A stretch of DNA of 64,000 bases from Symsagittifera roscoffensis (Eukaryota; Xenacoelomorpha; Acoela; Convolutidae). Every line of letters starts with the position of its first letter. Positions within the stretch are counted from its first letter, which is position 1. Shown here piece by piece: positions 1 through 11,883 of this stretch. The notes beneath the pieces are model-generated. The model saw only the letters and a program-made list of their open reading frames with translations. It ran no database searches and had not been told where the DNA came from. A program made the translations under genes and the position numbers. The DNA lies in the NCBI RefSeq assembly GCF_963678635.1, contig NC_087067.1, positions 58,489,487 to 58,553,486 on the forward strand. The letters are read 5' to 3'.

Positions 1-4
1 GGGT

Positions 5-40
5 GTCAGAGGGCTGGCTCAAGAGGCACAGCCCTCTGAC
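5..40. repeat. Satellite A inverted repeat 1 (12-bp arms), representative copy
   Basis: The arms GTCAGAGGGCTG (5-16) and CAGCCCTCTGAC (29-40) are perfect reverse complements around a 12-nt loop, GCTCAAGAGGCA. The same structure recurs at the start of nearly every A monomer in both blocks. Occasional copies have a single arm change, for example near 1430, 8070, 10167, 11918 and 12258. The loop is as well conserved as the arms. This is the most GC-rich part of the monomer. The function is unknown. It could extrude as a cruciform in DNA or fold as a hairpin in a satellite transcript. Confidence 0.95.
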
Positions 41-41
41 C

Positions 42-78
42 TGTACCCATATGCCAGCAAATCTGACACATGGGTACA
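42..78. repeat. Satellite A inverted repeat 2 (9-bp arms), representative copy
   Basis: TGTACCCAT (42-50) and ATGGGTACA (70-78) are perfect reverse complements with a 19-nt spacer. The element starts one base after the first inverted repeat ends, so the two form a tandem pair of potential hairpins covering about 75 bp of each monomer. It is kept in most monomers. Variants such as ATGGATACA (for example 2165, 4618, 6365) weaken one pair. Confidence 0.92.
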
Positions 79-1044
79 AAAAAAAATCATCAAAAAACAG
101 CAAAAAACAGTTTTCTTTGTTTAAAAAATTCAACCAGGACGTAGAAAAGAGCTGATCTTTTTAATAAACAGTGTCTTGGAGGATATTTTGATCTATCACT
201 TAAGACTTAAAGAGAAATTTTTTTTTTGAAAAAAAAGTTTCAAAAAATTACAAGTGTTAACTTTGTAGGTTCAGACCCCAGGTTACTGGAAATAGGCGCA
301 AAATGACGCACACATTAAGCACTTAAACTGAAGATCAAAAAAAATAAAGGGTGTCAGAGGGCTGGCTCAAGAGGCACAGCCCTCTGACCTGTACCCATAT
401 GCCAGAAAATCTGACACATGGGTACAATAAAAATTATCAAAAAACAGCAAAAAACAGTTTTCTTTGTTTAAAAAATTCAACCAGGACGTAGAAAAGAGCT
501 GATATTTTTAATAAACAGTGTCTTGGAGGATATTTTGATCTATCATTTAAGACTTAAAGAGAAGTTTTTTTTTTGAAAAAAAAGTTTCAAAAAATTACAA
601 GTGTTAACTTTGTAGGTTCAGACCCCAGGTTACTGGAAATAGGCGCAAAATGACGCACACATTAAGCACTTAAACTGAAGATAAAAAAAAACAAAGGGTG
701 TCAGAGGGCTGGCTCAAGAGGCACAGCCCTCTGACCTGTACCCATATGCCAGCAAATCTGACACATGGGTACAAAAAAAAAATCATCAAAAAACAGCAAA
801 AAACAGTTTTCTTTGTTTAAAAAATTCAACCAGGACGTAGAAAAGAGCTGATCTTTTTAATAAACAGTGTCTTGGAGGATATTTTGATCTATCATTTAAG
901 ACTTAAAGAGAACTTTTTTTTTTGAAAAAAAAGTTTCGAAAAATTACAAGTGTTAACTTTGTATGTTCAGACCCAGATTACTGGAAATAGGCGTAAAATG
1001 ACGCACACATTGAGCAATTAAACTGAAGGTCAAAAAAAAATAAA

Positions 1045-4000
1045 GGGTGTCAGAGGGCTGGCTCAAGAGGCACAGCCCTCTGACCTGTACCCATATGCCA
1101 GAAAATCTGACACATGGGTACAAAAAAAAATCATCAAAAAACAGCAAAAAACAGTTTTCTTTGTTTAAAAATTCAACCAGGACGTAGTAAAGAGCTGATC
1201 TTTTTAATAAACAATGTCTTGGAGGAAATTTTGATCTATCATTTAAGACTTAAAGAGAACTTTTTTTTTGAAAAAAAAAGTTTCAAAAAATTACAAGTGT
1301 TAACTTTGTAGGTTCAGACCCCAAGTTACTGGAAATAGGCGCAAAATGACGCACACATTAAGCACTTAAACTGAAGATCAAAAAAAAACAAAGGGTGTCA
1401 GAGGGCTGGCTCAAGAGGCACAACCCTCTGACCTGTACCCATATGCCAGCAAATCTGACACATGGGTACAAAAAAAATCATCAAAAAACAGCAAAAAACA
1501 GTTTTCTTTGTTTAAAAAATTCAACCAGGACGTAGAAAAGAGCTGATCTTTTTAATAAACAGTGTCTTGGAGGATATTTTGATCTATCATTTAAGACTTA
1601 AAGAGAACTTTTTTTTTGAAAAAAAAGTTTCAAAAAATTACAAGTGTTATTTTTGTAGGTTCAGACCCCAGGTTACTGGAAATAGGCGCAAAATGACGCA
1701 CACATTGAGCACTTAAACTGAAGGTCAAAAAAATAAAGGGTGTCAGAGGGCTCGCTCAAGAGGCACAGCCCTCTGACCTGTACCCATATGGCAGAAAATC
1801 TGACACATGGGTACAAAAAAAAACATCAAAAAACAGCAAAAAAACAGTTTTCTTTGTTTAAAAAATTCAACCAAGACGTAGAAAAGAGCTGATCTTATTA
1901 ATAAACAGTGTCGTGGAGGATATTTTGATCTATCATTTAAGACTTAAAGAGAATTTTTATTTTATTTTTTTTTTGAAAAAGAAGTTTCAAAAAATTACAA
2001 GTGTTAACTTTGTAGGTTCAGACCCCAGATTTCTAGAAATAGGCGCAAAATGGCGCACACATTGAGCACTTAAACTGAAGGTCAAAAAAATAAAGGGTGT
2101 CAGAGGGCTGGATCAAGAGGCACAGCCCTCTGACCTGTACCCATATGCCAGAAAATCTGACACATGGATACAAAAAAAATCATCAAAAAACAGCAAAAAA
2201 CAGTTTTCTTTGTTTAAAAAATTCAACCAGGACGTAGAAAAGAGCTGATCTTTTTAATAAACAGTGTCTTGGAGGATATTTTGATCTATCATTTAAGACT
2301 TAAAGAGAACTTTTTTTTTGAAAAAAAAGTTTCAAAAAATTACAAGTGTTATTTTTGTAGGTTCAGACCCCAGGTTACTGGAAATAGGCGCAAAATGACG
2401 CACACATTGAGCACTTAAACTGAAGGTCAAAAAAATAAAGGGTGTCAGAGGGCTCGCTCAAGAGGCACAGCCCTCTGACCTGTACCCATATGCCAGAAAA
2501 TCTGACACATGGGTACAAAAAAAAACATCAAAAAACAGCAAAAAAACAGTTTTCTTTGTTTAAAAAATTCAACCAAGACGTAGAAAAGAGCTGATCTTAT
2601 TAATAAACAGTGTCGTGGAGGATATTTTGATCTATCATTTAAGACTTAAAGAGAATTTTTATTTTATTTTTTTTTTGAAAAAGAAGTTTCAAAAAATTAC
2701 AAGTGTTAACTTTGTAGGTTCAGACCCCAGATTTCTAGAAATAGGCGCAAAATGGCGCACACATTGAGCACTTAAACTGAAGGTCAAAAAAATAAAGGGT
2801 GTCAGAGGGCTGGCTCAAGAGGCACAGCCCTCTGACCTGTACCCATATGCCAGAAAATCTGACACATGGGTACAAAAAAAAATCATCAAAAAACAGCAAA
2901 AAACAGTTTTCTTTGTTTAAAAATTCAACCAGGACGTAGTAAAGAGCTGATCTTTTTAATAAACAATGTCTTGGAGGAAATTTTGATCTATCATTTAAGT
3001 CTTAAAGAGAACTTTTTTTTTGAAAAAAAAAGTTTCAAAAAATTACAAGTGTTAACTTTGCAGGTTCAGACCCCAAGTTACTGGAAATAGGCGCAAAATG
3101 ACGCACACATTAAGCACTTAAACTGAAGATCAAAAAAACAAAGGGTGTCAGAGGGCTGGCTCAAGAGGCACAGCCCTTCTGACCTGTACCCATATGCCAG
3201 CAAATCTGACACATGGGTACAAAAAAAATCATCAAAAAACAGCAAAAAACAGTTTTCTTTGTTTAAAAAATTCAACCAGGACGTAGAAAAGAGCTGATCT
3301 TTTTAATAAACAGTGTCTTGGAGGATATTTTGATCTATGATTTAAGACTTAAAGAGAACTTTTTTTTTGAAAAAAAAGTTTCAAAAAATTACAAGTGTTA
3401 TTTTTGTAGGTTCAGACCCCAGGTTACTGGAAATAGGCGCAAAATGACGCACACATTGAGCACTTAAACTGAAGGTCAAAAAAATAAAGGGTGTCAGAGG
3501 GCTCGTTCAAGAGGCACAGCCCTCTGACCTGTACCCATATGCCAGAAAATCTGACACATGGGTACAAAAAAAAAACATCAAAAAACAGCAAAAAAACAGT
3601 TTTCTTTGTTTAAAAAATTCAACCAAGACGTAGAAAAGAGCTGATCTTATTAATAAACAGTGTCGTGGAGGATATTTTGATCTATCATTTAAGACTTAAA
3701 GAGAATTTTTATTTTATTTTTTTTTTGAAAAAGAAGTTTCAAAAAATTACAAGTGTTAACTTTGTAGGTTCAGACCCCAGATTTCTAGAAATAGGCGCAA
3801 AATGGCGCACACATTGAGCACTTAAACTGAAGGTCAAAAAAATAAAGGGTGTCAGAGGGCTGGCTCAAGAGGCACAGCCCTCTGACCTGTACCCATATGC
3901 CAGAAAATCTGACACATGGGTACAAAAAAAAATCATCAAAAAACAGCAAAAAACAGTTTTCTTTGTTTAAAAATTCAACCAGGACGTAGTAAAGAGCTGA

Positions 4001-4193
4001 TCTTTTTAATAAACAATGTCTTGGAGGAAATTTTGATCTATCATTTAAGACTTAAAGAGAACTTTTTTTTTGAAAAAAAAAGTTTCAAAAAATTACAAGT
4101 GTTAACTTTGCAGGTTCAGACCCCAAGTTACTGGAAATAGGCGCAAAATGACGCACACATTAAGCACTTAAACTGAAGATCAAAAAAAACAAA
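1045..4193 (+). repeat. Satellite A higher-order repeat zone: dimers (702 bp) and trimers (1050 bp)
   Basis: Three monomer variants can be told apart. Type a has ACAATGTCTTGGAGGAAAT. Type b has GTGTTATTTTTGTAGG. Type c has CAACCAAGACG, GTGTCGTGGAGG and a T tract broken by A residues. Their order is a (1045), b (1393), c (1738), b (2095), c (2440), a (2797), b (3143), c (3489), a (3847). The b-c pair therefore repeats with a period of exactly 702 bp (1393-2094, 2095-2796). The a-b-c trimer repeats with a period of 1050 bp (monomer a at 2797 and 3847). Copies of the same type are far closer to each other than to their neighbours. Confidence 0.9.
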
Positions 4194-5249
4194 GGGTGTC
4201 AGAGGGCTGGCTCAAGAGGCACAGCCCTCTGACCTGTACCCATATGCCAGCAAATCTGACACATGGGTACAAAAAAAATCATCAAAAAACAGCAAAAAAC
4301 AGTTTTCTTTGTTTAAAAAATTCAACCAAGACGTAGAAAAGAGCTGATCTTATTAATAAACAGTGTCGTGGAGGATATTTTGATCTATCATTTAAGACTT
4401 AAAGAGAATTTTTATTTTATTTTTTTTTGAAAAAGAAGTTTCAAAAAATTACAAGTGTTAACTTTGTAGGTTCAGACCCCAGATTTCTAGAAATAGGCGC
4501 AAAATGGCGCACAAATTGAGCACTTAAACTGAAGGTCAAAAAAATAAAGGGTGTCAGAGGGCTGGCTCAAGAGGCACAGCCCTCTGACCTGTACCCATAT
4601 GCCAGAAAATCTGACACATGGATACAAAAAAAATCATCAAAAAACAGCAAAAAACAGTTTTATTTGTTTAAAAAATTCAACCAGGACGTAGAAAAGAGCT
4701 GATCTTATTAATAAACAGTGTCTTGGAGGATATTTTGATCTATCATTTAAGACTTAAAGAGATTTTTTTTTTTTGAAAAAAATTTCAAAAAATTACAAGT
4801 GTTAACTTTGTAGGTTCAGACCCCAGGTTACTGGAAATAGGCGCAAAATGACGCACACATTAAGCACTTAAACTGAAGATCAAAAAAAAACAAAGGGTGT
4901 CAGAGGGCTGGCTCAAGAGGCACAGCCCTCTGACCTGTACCCATATGCCAGCAAATCTGACACATGGGTACAAAAAAAATCATCAAAAAACAGCAAAAAA
5001 CAGTTTTCTTTGTTTAAAAAATTCAACCAGGACGTAGAAAAGAGCTGATCTTTTTAATAAACAGTGTCTTGGAGGATATTTTGATCTATCATTTAAGACT
5101 TAAAGAGAATTTTTATTTTATTTTTTTTTGAAAAAGAAGTTTCAAAAAATTACAAGTGTTAACTTTGTAGGTCCAGACCCCAGATTTCTAGAAATAGGCG
5201 CAAAATGGCGCACAAATTGAGCACTTAAACTGAAGGTCAAAAAAATAAA

Positions 5250-7345
5250 GGGTGTCAGAGGGCTGGCTCAAGAGGCACAGCCCTCTGACCTGTACCCATA
5301 TGCCAGAAAATCTGACACATGGATACAAAAAAAATCATCAAAAAACAGCAAAAAACAGTTTTATTTGTTTAAAAAATTCAACCAGGACGTAGAAAAGAGC
5401 TGATCTTATTAATAAACAGTGTCTTGGAGGATATTTTGATCTATCATTTAAGACTTAAAGAGATTTTTTTTTTTTGAAAAAAATTTCAAAAAATTACAAG
5501 TGTTAACTTTGTAGGTTCAGACCCCAGGTTACTGGAAATAGGCGCAAAATGACGCACACATTAAGCACTTAAACTGAAGATCAAAAAAAACAAAGGGTGT
5601 CAGAGGGCTGGCTCAAGAGGCACAGCCCTCTGACCTGTACCCATATGCCAGAAAATCTGACACATGGGTACAAAAAAAAACATCAAAAAACAGCAAAAAA
5701 ACAGTTTTCTTTGTTTAAAAAATTCAACCAGGACGTAGAAAAGAGCTGATCTTTTTAATAAACAGTGTCTTGGAGGATATTTTGATCTATCATTTAAGAC
5801 TTAAAGAGAACTTTTTTTTTGAAAAAAAAGTTTCAAAAAATTACAAGTGTTATTTTTGTAGGTTCAGACCCCAGGTTACTGGAAATAGGCGCAAAATGAC
5901 GCACACATTGAGCACTTAAACTGAAGGTCAAAAAAATAAAGGGTGTCAGAGGGCTCGCTCAAGAGGCACAGCCCTCTGACCTGTACCCATATGCCAGAAA
6001 ATCTGACACATGGGTACAAAAAAAATCATCAAAAAACAGCAAAAAACAGTTTTCTTTGTTTAAAAAATTCAACCAGGACGTAGAAAAGAGCTGATCTTTT
6101 TAATAAACAGTGTCTTGGAGGATATTTTGATCTATCATTTAAGACTTAAAGAGAATTTTTATTTTATTTTTTTTTGAAAAAGAAGTTTCAAAAAATTACA
6201 AGTGTTAACTTTGTAGGTCCAGACCCCAGATTTCTAGAAATAGGCGCAAAATGGCGCACAAATTGAGCACTTAAACTGAAGGTCAAAAAAATAAAGGGTG
6301 TCAGAGGGCTGGCTCAAGAGGCACAGCCCTCTGACCTGTACCCATATGCCAGAAAATCTGACACATGGATACAAAAAAAATCATCAAAAAACAGCAAAAA
6401 ACAGTTTTATTTGTTTAAAAAATTCAACCAGGACGTAGAAAAGAGCTGATCTTATTAATAAACAGTGTCTTGGAGGATATTTTGATCTATCATTTAAGAC
6501 TTAAAGAGATTTTTTTTTTTTGAAAAAAATTTCAAAAAATTACAAGTGTTAACTTTGTAGGTTCAGACCCCAGGTTACTGGAAATAGGCGCAAAATGACG
6601 CACACATTAAGCACTTAAACTGAAGATCAAAAAAAACAAAGGGTGTCAGAGGGCTGGCTCAAGAGGCACAGCCCTCTGACCTGTACCCATATGCCAGAAA
6701 ATCTGACACATGGGTACAAAAAAAAACATCAAAAAACAGCAAAAAAACAGTTTTCTTTGTTTAAAAAATTCAACCAGGACGTAGAAAAGAGCTGATCTTT
6801 TTAATAAACAGTGTCTTGGAGGATATTTTGATCTATCATTTAAGACTTAAAGAGAACTTTTTTTTTGAAAAAAAAGTTTCAAAAAATTACAAGTGTTATT
6901 TTTGTAGGTTCAGACCCCAGGTTACTGGAAATAGGCGCAAAATGACGCACACATTGAGCACTTAAACTGAAGGTCAAAAAAATAAAGGGTGTCAGAGGGC
7001 TCGCTCAAGAGGCACAGCCCTCTGACCTGTACCCATATGCCAGAAAATCTGACACATGGGTACAAAAAAAAACATCAAAAAACAGCAAAAAAACAGTTTT
7101 CTTTGTTTAAAAAATTCAACCAAGAAATAGAAAAAAGCTGATCTTATTAATAAACAGTGTCGTGGAGGATATTTTGATCTATCATTTAAGACTTAAAGAG
7201 AATTTTTATTTTATTTTTTTTTTTTGAAAAAGAAGTTTCAAAAAATTACAAGTGTTAACTTTGTAGGTTCAGACCCCAGATTTCTAGAAATAGGCGCAAA
7301 ATGGCGCACACATTGAGCACTTAAACTGAAGGTCAAAAAAATAAA
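5250..7345 (+). repeat. Satellite A trimeric higher-order repeat (1046 bp)
   Basis: Monomers starting at 5250, 5595 and 5941 are followed by a matching series at 6296, 6641 and 6987. The first member carries ATGGATAC and a pure T tract. The second carries GTGTTATTTTTGTAGG. The third position is filled by different types: GGTCCAGACC at 5941 and GGTTCAGACC with CAACCAAGAAATAG at 6987. The shift is 1046 bp. A related member with GGTCCAGACC also lies at 4895. Confidence 0.82.
5806..5834. repeat. T-tract/A-tract inverted repeat of satellite A, representative copy
   Basis: Nine T residues, one G and eight A residues are framed by GAAC on the left and GTTTC on the right. The arms therefore pair for about 11 bp, including one G-T position, around a very short loop. 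This is the hypervariable point of the monomer: tracts range from about 8 to more than 18 T, and in some monomer types are interrupted by single A residues. Such phased T/A runs are expected to be stiff or curved. No coding or transcriptional role can be read from them. Confidence 0.75.
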
Positions 7346-8037
7346 GGGTGTCAGAGGGCTGGCTCAAGAGGCACAGCCCTCTGACCTGTACCCATATGCC
7401 AGAAAATCTGACACATGGATACAAAAAAAAATCATCAAAAAACAGCAAAAAACAGTTTTATTTGTTTAAAAAATTCAACCAGGACGTAGAAAAGAGCTAA
7501 TCTTATTAATAAACAGTGTCTTGGAGAATATTTTGATCTATCATTTAAGACTTAAAGAGATTTTTTTTTTTTTTGAAAAAAATTTCAAAAAATTACAAGT
7601 GTTAACTTTGTAGGTTCAGACCCCAGATTACTGAAAATAGGCGCAAAATGACGCACACATTGAGCACTTGAACTGAAGGTCAAAAAAATAAAGGGTGTCA
7701 GAGGGCTGGTTCAAGAGGCACAGCCCTCTGACCTATACCCATATGACAGAAAATCTGACACATGGGTACAAAAAAAATCATCAAAAAACAGCAAAAAACA
7801 GTTTTCTTTGTTTAAAAATTCAAACAGGACGTAGAAAAGAGCTGATCTTATTAATAAACAGTGTCTTGGAGGATATTTTGATCTATCATTTAAGACTTAA
7901 AGAGATTTTTTTTTTTTTTTTGAAAAAAAGTTTCAAAAAATTACAAGTGTTTACTTTGTAGGTTCAGACCCCAGATTATTGGAAATAGGCGCAAAATGAC
8001 GCACACATTGAGCACTTAAACTGAAGGTCAAAAAAAA

Positions 8038-10155
8038 GGGTGTCAGAGGGCTGGCTCAAGAGGCACAGCCCTTTGACCTGTACCCATATGCCAGAAAATC
8101 TGACACATGGGTACAAAAAAAAAATCATCAAAAAACAGCAAAAAACAGTTTTATTTGTTTAATAAATACAACCAGGTTATAGAAAAGAGCTGATCTTATT
8201 AATAAACAGTGTCTTGGAGGATATTTTGATCTATCATTTAAGACTTGAAGAGAATTTTTATTTTTTTTTTGAAAAAAAAAAGTTTCAAAAAATACAAGTG
8301 TTAACTTTGCAGGTTCAGACCCCAGATTACTGGAAAAAGGCGCAAAATAACGCACACATTGAGCACTTAAACTAAAGGTCAAAAAAAAAATAAAGGTATC
8401 AGAGGGCTGGCTCAAGAGGCACAGCCCTCTGAACTGTACCCATATGCCAGAAAATCTGACACATGGGTACAAAAAAAAATCATCAAAAAACAGCAAAAAA
8501 CAGTTTTCTTTGTTTAAAAATTCAACCAGGTTATAGAAAAGAGCTGATCTTATTAATGAGCAGTGTTTTGGAGGATATTTTGATCTATCATTTAAGACTT
8601 GAAGAGAATTTTTATTTTTTTTTTTGAAAAAAAAAGTTTCAAAAAATATAAGTGTTAACTTTGTAGGTTCAGACCACAGATTACTGGAAATAGGCGCAAA
8701 ATGACGCACACATTGAGCACTTAAACTGAAGGTCAAAAAATAAAGGGTGTCAGAGGGCTGGCTCAAGAGGCACAGCCCTCTGACCTGTACCCATATGCCA
8801 GAAAAGCTGACACATGGGAACAAAAAAAATCATCAAAAAACAGCAAAAAACAGTTTTATTTGTTTAAAAAATACAACCAGGTTATAGAAAAGAGCTGATC
8901 TTTTTAATAAACAGTGTCTTGGAGGATATTTTGATCTATAATTTAAGACTTGAAGAGATTTTTTATTTTATTTTTTTTTTTGAAAAAGAAGTTTCAAAAA
9001 ATACAAGTGTTAACTTTGCAGGTTCAGACCCCAGTTTACTGGAAATAGGCGCAAAATGACGCACACATTGAGCACTTAAACTGAAGGTCAAAAAAGGGTG
9101 TCAGAGGGCTGGCTCAAGAGGCACAGCCCTCTGACCTGTACCCATATGCCAGAAAATCTGACACATGGGTACAAAAAAAAATCATCAAAAAACAGCAAAA
9201 AACAGTTTTATTTGTTTAATAAATACAACCAGGTTATAGAAAAGAGCTGATCTTATTAATAAACAGTGTCTTGGAGGATATTTTGATCTATCATTGAAGA
9301 CTTGAAGAGAATTTTTATTTTTTTTTTTGAAAAAAAAAAGTTTCAAAAAATACAAGTGTTAACTTTGCAGGTTCAGACCCCAGATTACTGGAAAAAGGCG
9401 CAAAATAACGCACACATTGAGCACTTAAACTAAAGGTCAAAAAAAAATAAAGGTATCAGAGGGCTGGCTCAAGAGGCACAGCCCTCTGAACTGTACCCAT
9501 ATGCCAGAAAATCTGACACATGGGTACAAAAAAAAATCATCAAAAAACAGCAAAAAACAGTTTTCTTTGTTTAAAAATTCAACCAGGTTATAGAAAAGAG
9601 CTGATCTTATTAATGAACAGTGTTTTGGAGGATATTTTGATCTATCATTTAAGACTTGAAGAGAATTTTTATTTTTTTTTTTGAAAAAAAAAGTTTCAAA
9701 AAATACAAGTGTTGACTTTGTAGGTTCAGACCCCAGATTACTGGAAATAGGCGCAAAATGACGCACACATTGAGCACTTAAACTGAAGGTCAAAAAATAA
9801 AGGGTGTCAGAGGGCTGGCTCAAGAGGCACAGCCCTCTGACCTGTACCCATATGCCAGAAAAGCTGACACATGGGTACAAAAAAAATCATCAAAAAACAG
9901 CAAAAAACAGTTTTATTTGTTTAAAAAATACAACCAGGTTATAGAAAAGAGCTGATCTTATTAATAAACAGTGTCTTGGAGGATATTTTGATCTATCATT
10001 TAAGACTTGAAGAGAATTTTTATTTTTTTTTTTTGAAAAAAAAAGTTTCAAAAAATACAAGTGTTAACTTTGCAGGTTCAGACCCCAGATTACTGGAAAT
10101 AGGCGCAAAATGACCCACACATTGAGCACTTAAACTAAAGGTCAAAAAAAATAAA
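8038..10155 (+). repeat. Satellite A trimeric higher-order repeat (1057 bp), two copies
   Basis: Monomers at 8038, 8395 and 8745 are repeated at 9096, 9452 and 9802. The shifts are 1058, 1057 and 1057 bp. Private variants confirm the pairing: a start with AAAGGTATCAGAGG (8392, 9449), CTCTGAACTG (8427, 9484), CAACCAGGTTATAG throughout, and CCAGAAAAGCTGACAC (8798, 9855). The T tract with its A interruption lets the minus strand stay open across two monomers. That explains the unusually long frames at 8128-8823 and 9437-9880. Confidence 0.88.
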
Positions 10156-11188
10156 GGTGTCAGACGGCTGGCTCAAGAGGCACAGCCCTCTGATCTGTAC
10201 CCATATGCCAGAAAATCTGACACATGGGTACAAAAAAAATCATCAAAAAACAGCAAAAAACAGTTTTCTTTGGTTAAAAATTCAACCAGGACGTAGAAAA
10301 GAGCTGATCTTTTTAAAAAAAAGTGTCTTGGAGGATATTTTGATCTATCATTTAAGACTTAAAGAGAATTTTTTTTTTTTTGAAAAAAAAGTTTCAAAAA
10401 ATTACAAGTGTTAACTTTGTAGGTTCAGACCCCAGGTTACTGGAAATAGGCGCAAAATGACGCACACATTAAGCACTTAAACTGAAGATCAAAAAAAAAT
10501 AAAGGGTGTCAGAGGGCTGGCTCAAGAGGCACAGCCCTCTGACCTGTACCCATATGCCAGAAAATCTGACGTATGGGTACAAAAAAAATCATCAAAAACA
10601 GCAAAAAACAGTTTTATTTGTTTAAAAAATTCAACCAGGACATAGAAAAGAGCTGATCTTATTAATAAACAGTGTCTTGGAGGATATTTTGATCTATCAT
10701 TTAAGACTTAAAGAGAACTTTTTTTTTTGAAAAAAAAGTTTCAAAAAATTACAAGTGTTAACTTTGTAGGTTCAGACCCCAGGTTACTGGAAATCGGCGC
10801 AAAATGACGCACACATTAAGCACTTAAACTGAAAGTCAAAAAAAAGGGTGTCAGAGGGCTGGCTCAAGAGGCACAGCCCTCTGATCTGTACCTATATGCC
10901 AGAAAATCTGACACATGGGTACAAAAAAAAATCATCAAAACCAGCAAAAAACAGTTTTATTTGTTTAAAAAATTCAACCAGGACATAGAAAAGAGCTGAT
11001 CTTATTAATAAACAGTGTCTTGGAGGATATTTTGATCTATCATTTAAGACTAAAAGAGAAGTTTTTTTTTTGAAGAAAAAGTTTCAAAAAATTACAAGTG
11101 TTAACTTTGTAGGTTCAGACCCCATGTTACTGGAAATAGGCGCAAAATGACGCACAAATTGAGCACTTAAATTGAAGGTCAAAAAAGA

Positions 11189-11883
11189 GGGTGTCAGAGG
11201 GCTGGCTCAAGAGGCACAGCCCTCTGATCTGTACCCATATGCCAGAAAATCTGACACAAGGGTACAAAAAAAAATCATCAAAAAACTGCAAAAAAACAGT
11301 TTTATTTGCTTAAAAAATTCAACCAGGACATAGAAAAGAGCTGATCTTATTAATAAACAGTGTCTTAGAGGATATTTTGATCTATCATTTAAGACTTAAA
11401 GAGATTTTTTTTTTTTTTTGAAAAAAAAGTTTCAAAAAAGTACAAGTGTTAACTTTGTAGGTTCAGACCCCAGGTTACTGGAAATAGGCGCAAAATGACG
11501 AACACATTGAGCACTTAAACTAAAAAAAAAAAATAAAGGGTGTCAGAGGGCTGGCTCAAGAGGCACAGCCCTCTGACCTGTACCCATATGCCAGAAAATC
11601 TGACACATAGGTACAAAAAAAATCATCAAAAAACTGCAAAAAACAGTTTTATTTGTTTGAAAAATTCCACCAGGACGTAGAAAAGAGCTGATCTTATTAA
11701 TAAACAGTGTCTTGGAGGATATTTTGATCTATCATTTAAGACTTAAAGAGATTTTTTTTTTTTCAAAAAAAAATTTCAAAAAATTACAAGTGTTAACTTT
11801 GTAGGTTCAGACCCCAGATTACTGGAAATAGGCGCGAAATAACGCACACATTGAGCACCTAAACTGAAGGTCAAAAAAATAAA
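11189..11883 (+). repeat. Privately marked A monomer pair, left counterpart of 56086-56786
   Basis: The monomer at 11189 carries AAAACTGCAAAA, TTTATTTGCTTAAAA, GTGTCTTAGAGG, ATGACGAACACATT and a tail in which GAAGGTC is replaced by a run of A. The next monomer carries ACACATAGGTAC. The same combination, in the same order, occurs at 56086-56786 in the right A block, about 45 kb away. The two copies are near identical by eye. Confidence 0.85.

Noticed and set aside
5-40. Rho-independent terminator
   Set aside because: The stem is not followed directly by a U run on either strand, it recurs in every satellite monomer, and there is no upstream gene. The setting is eukaryotic.
14-278. RNA polymerase III promoter-like boxes in satellite A (TGGCTCAAGAGG and GGTTCAGACCC)
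   Set aside because: The first fits the A-box pattern and the second nearly fits the B-box, but they are about 250 bp apart instead of the usual few tens. The A-box match lies in the hairpin loop, and there is no tRNA-like fold between them. Probably chance; a transcript map would settle it.
8128-8823. 231-codon minus-strand open frame
   Set aside because: It reads through two A monomers whose lengths happen to keep frame. The same peptide pieces recur in every monomer and are broken elsewhere by homopolymer changes. No family resemblance was seen.
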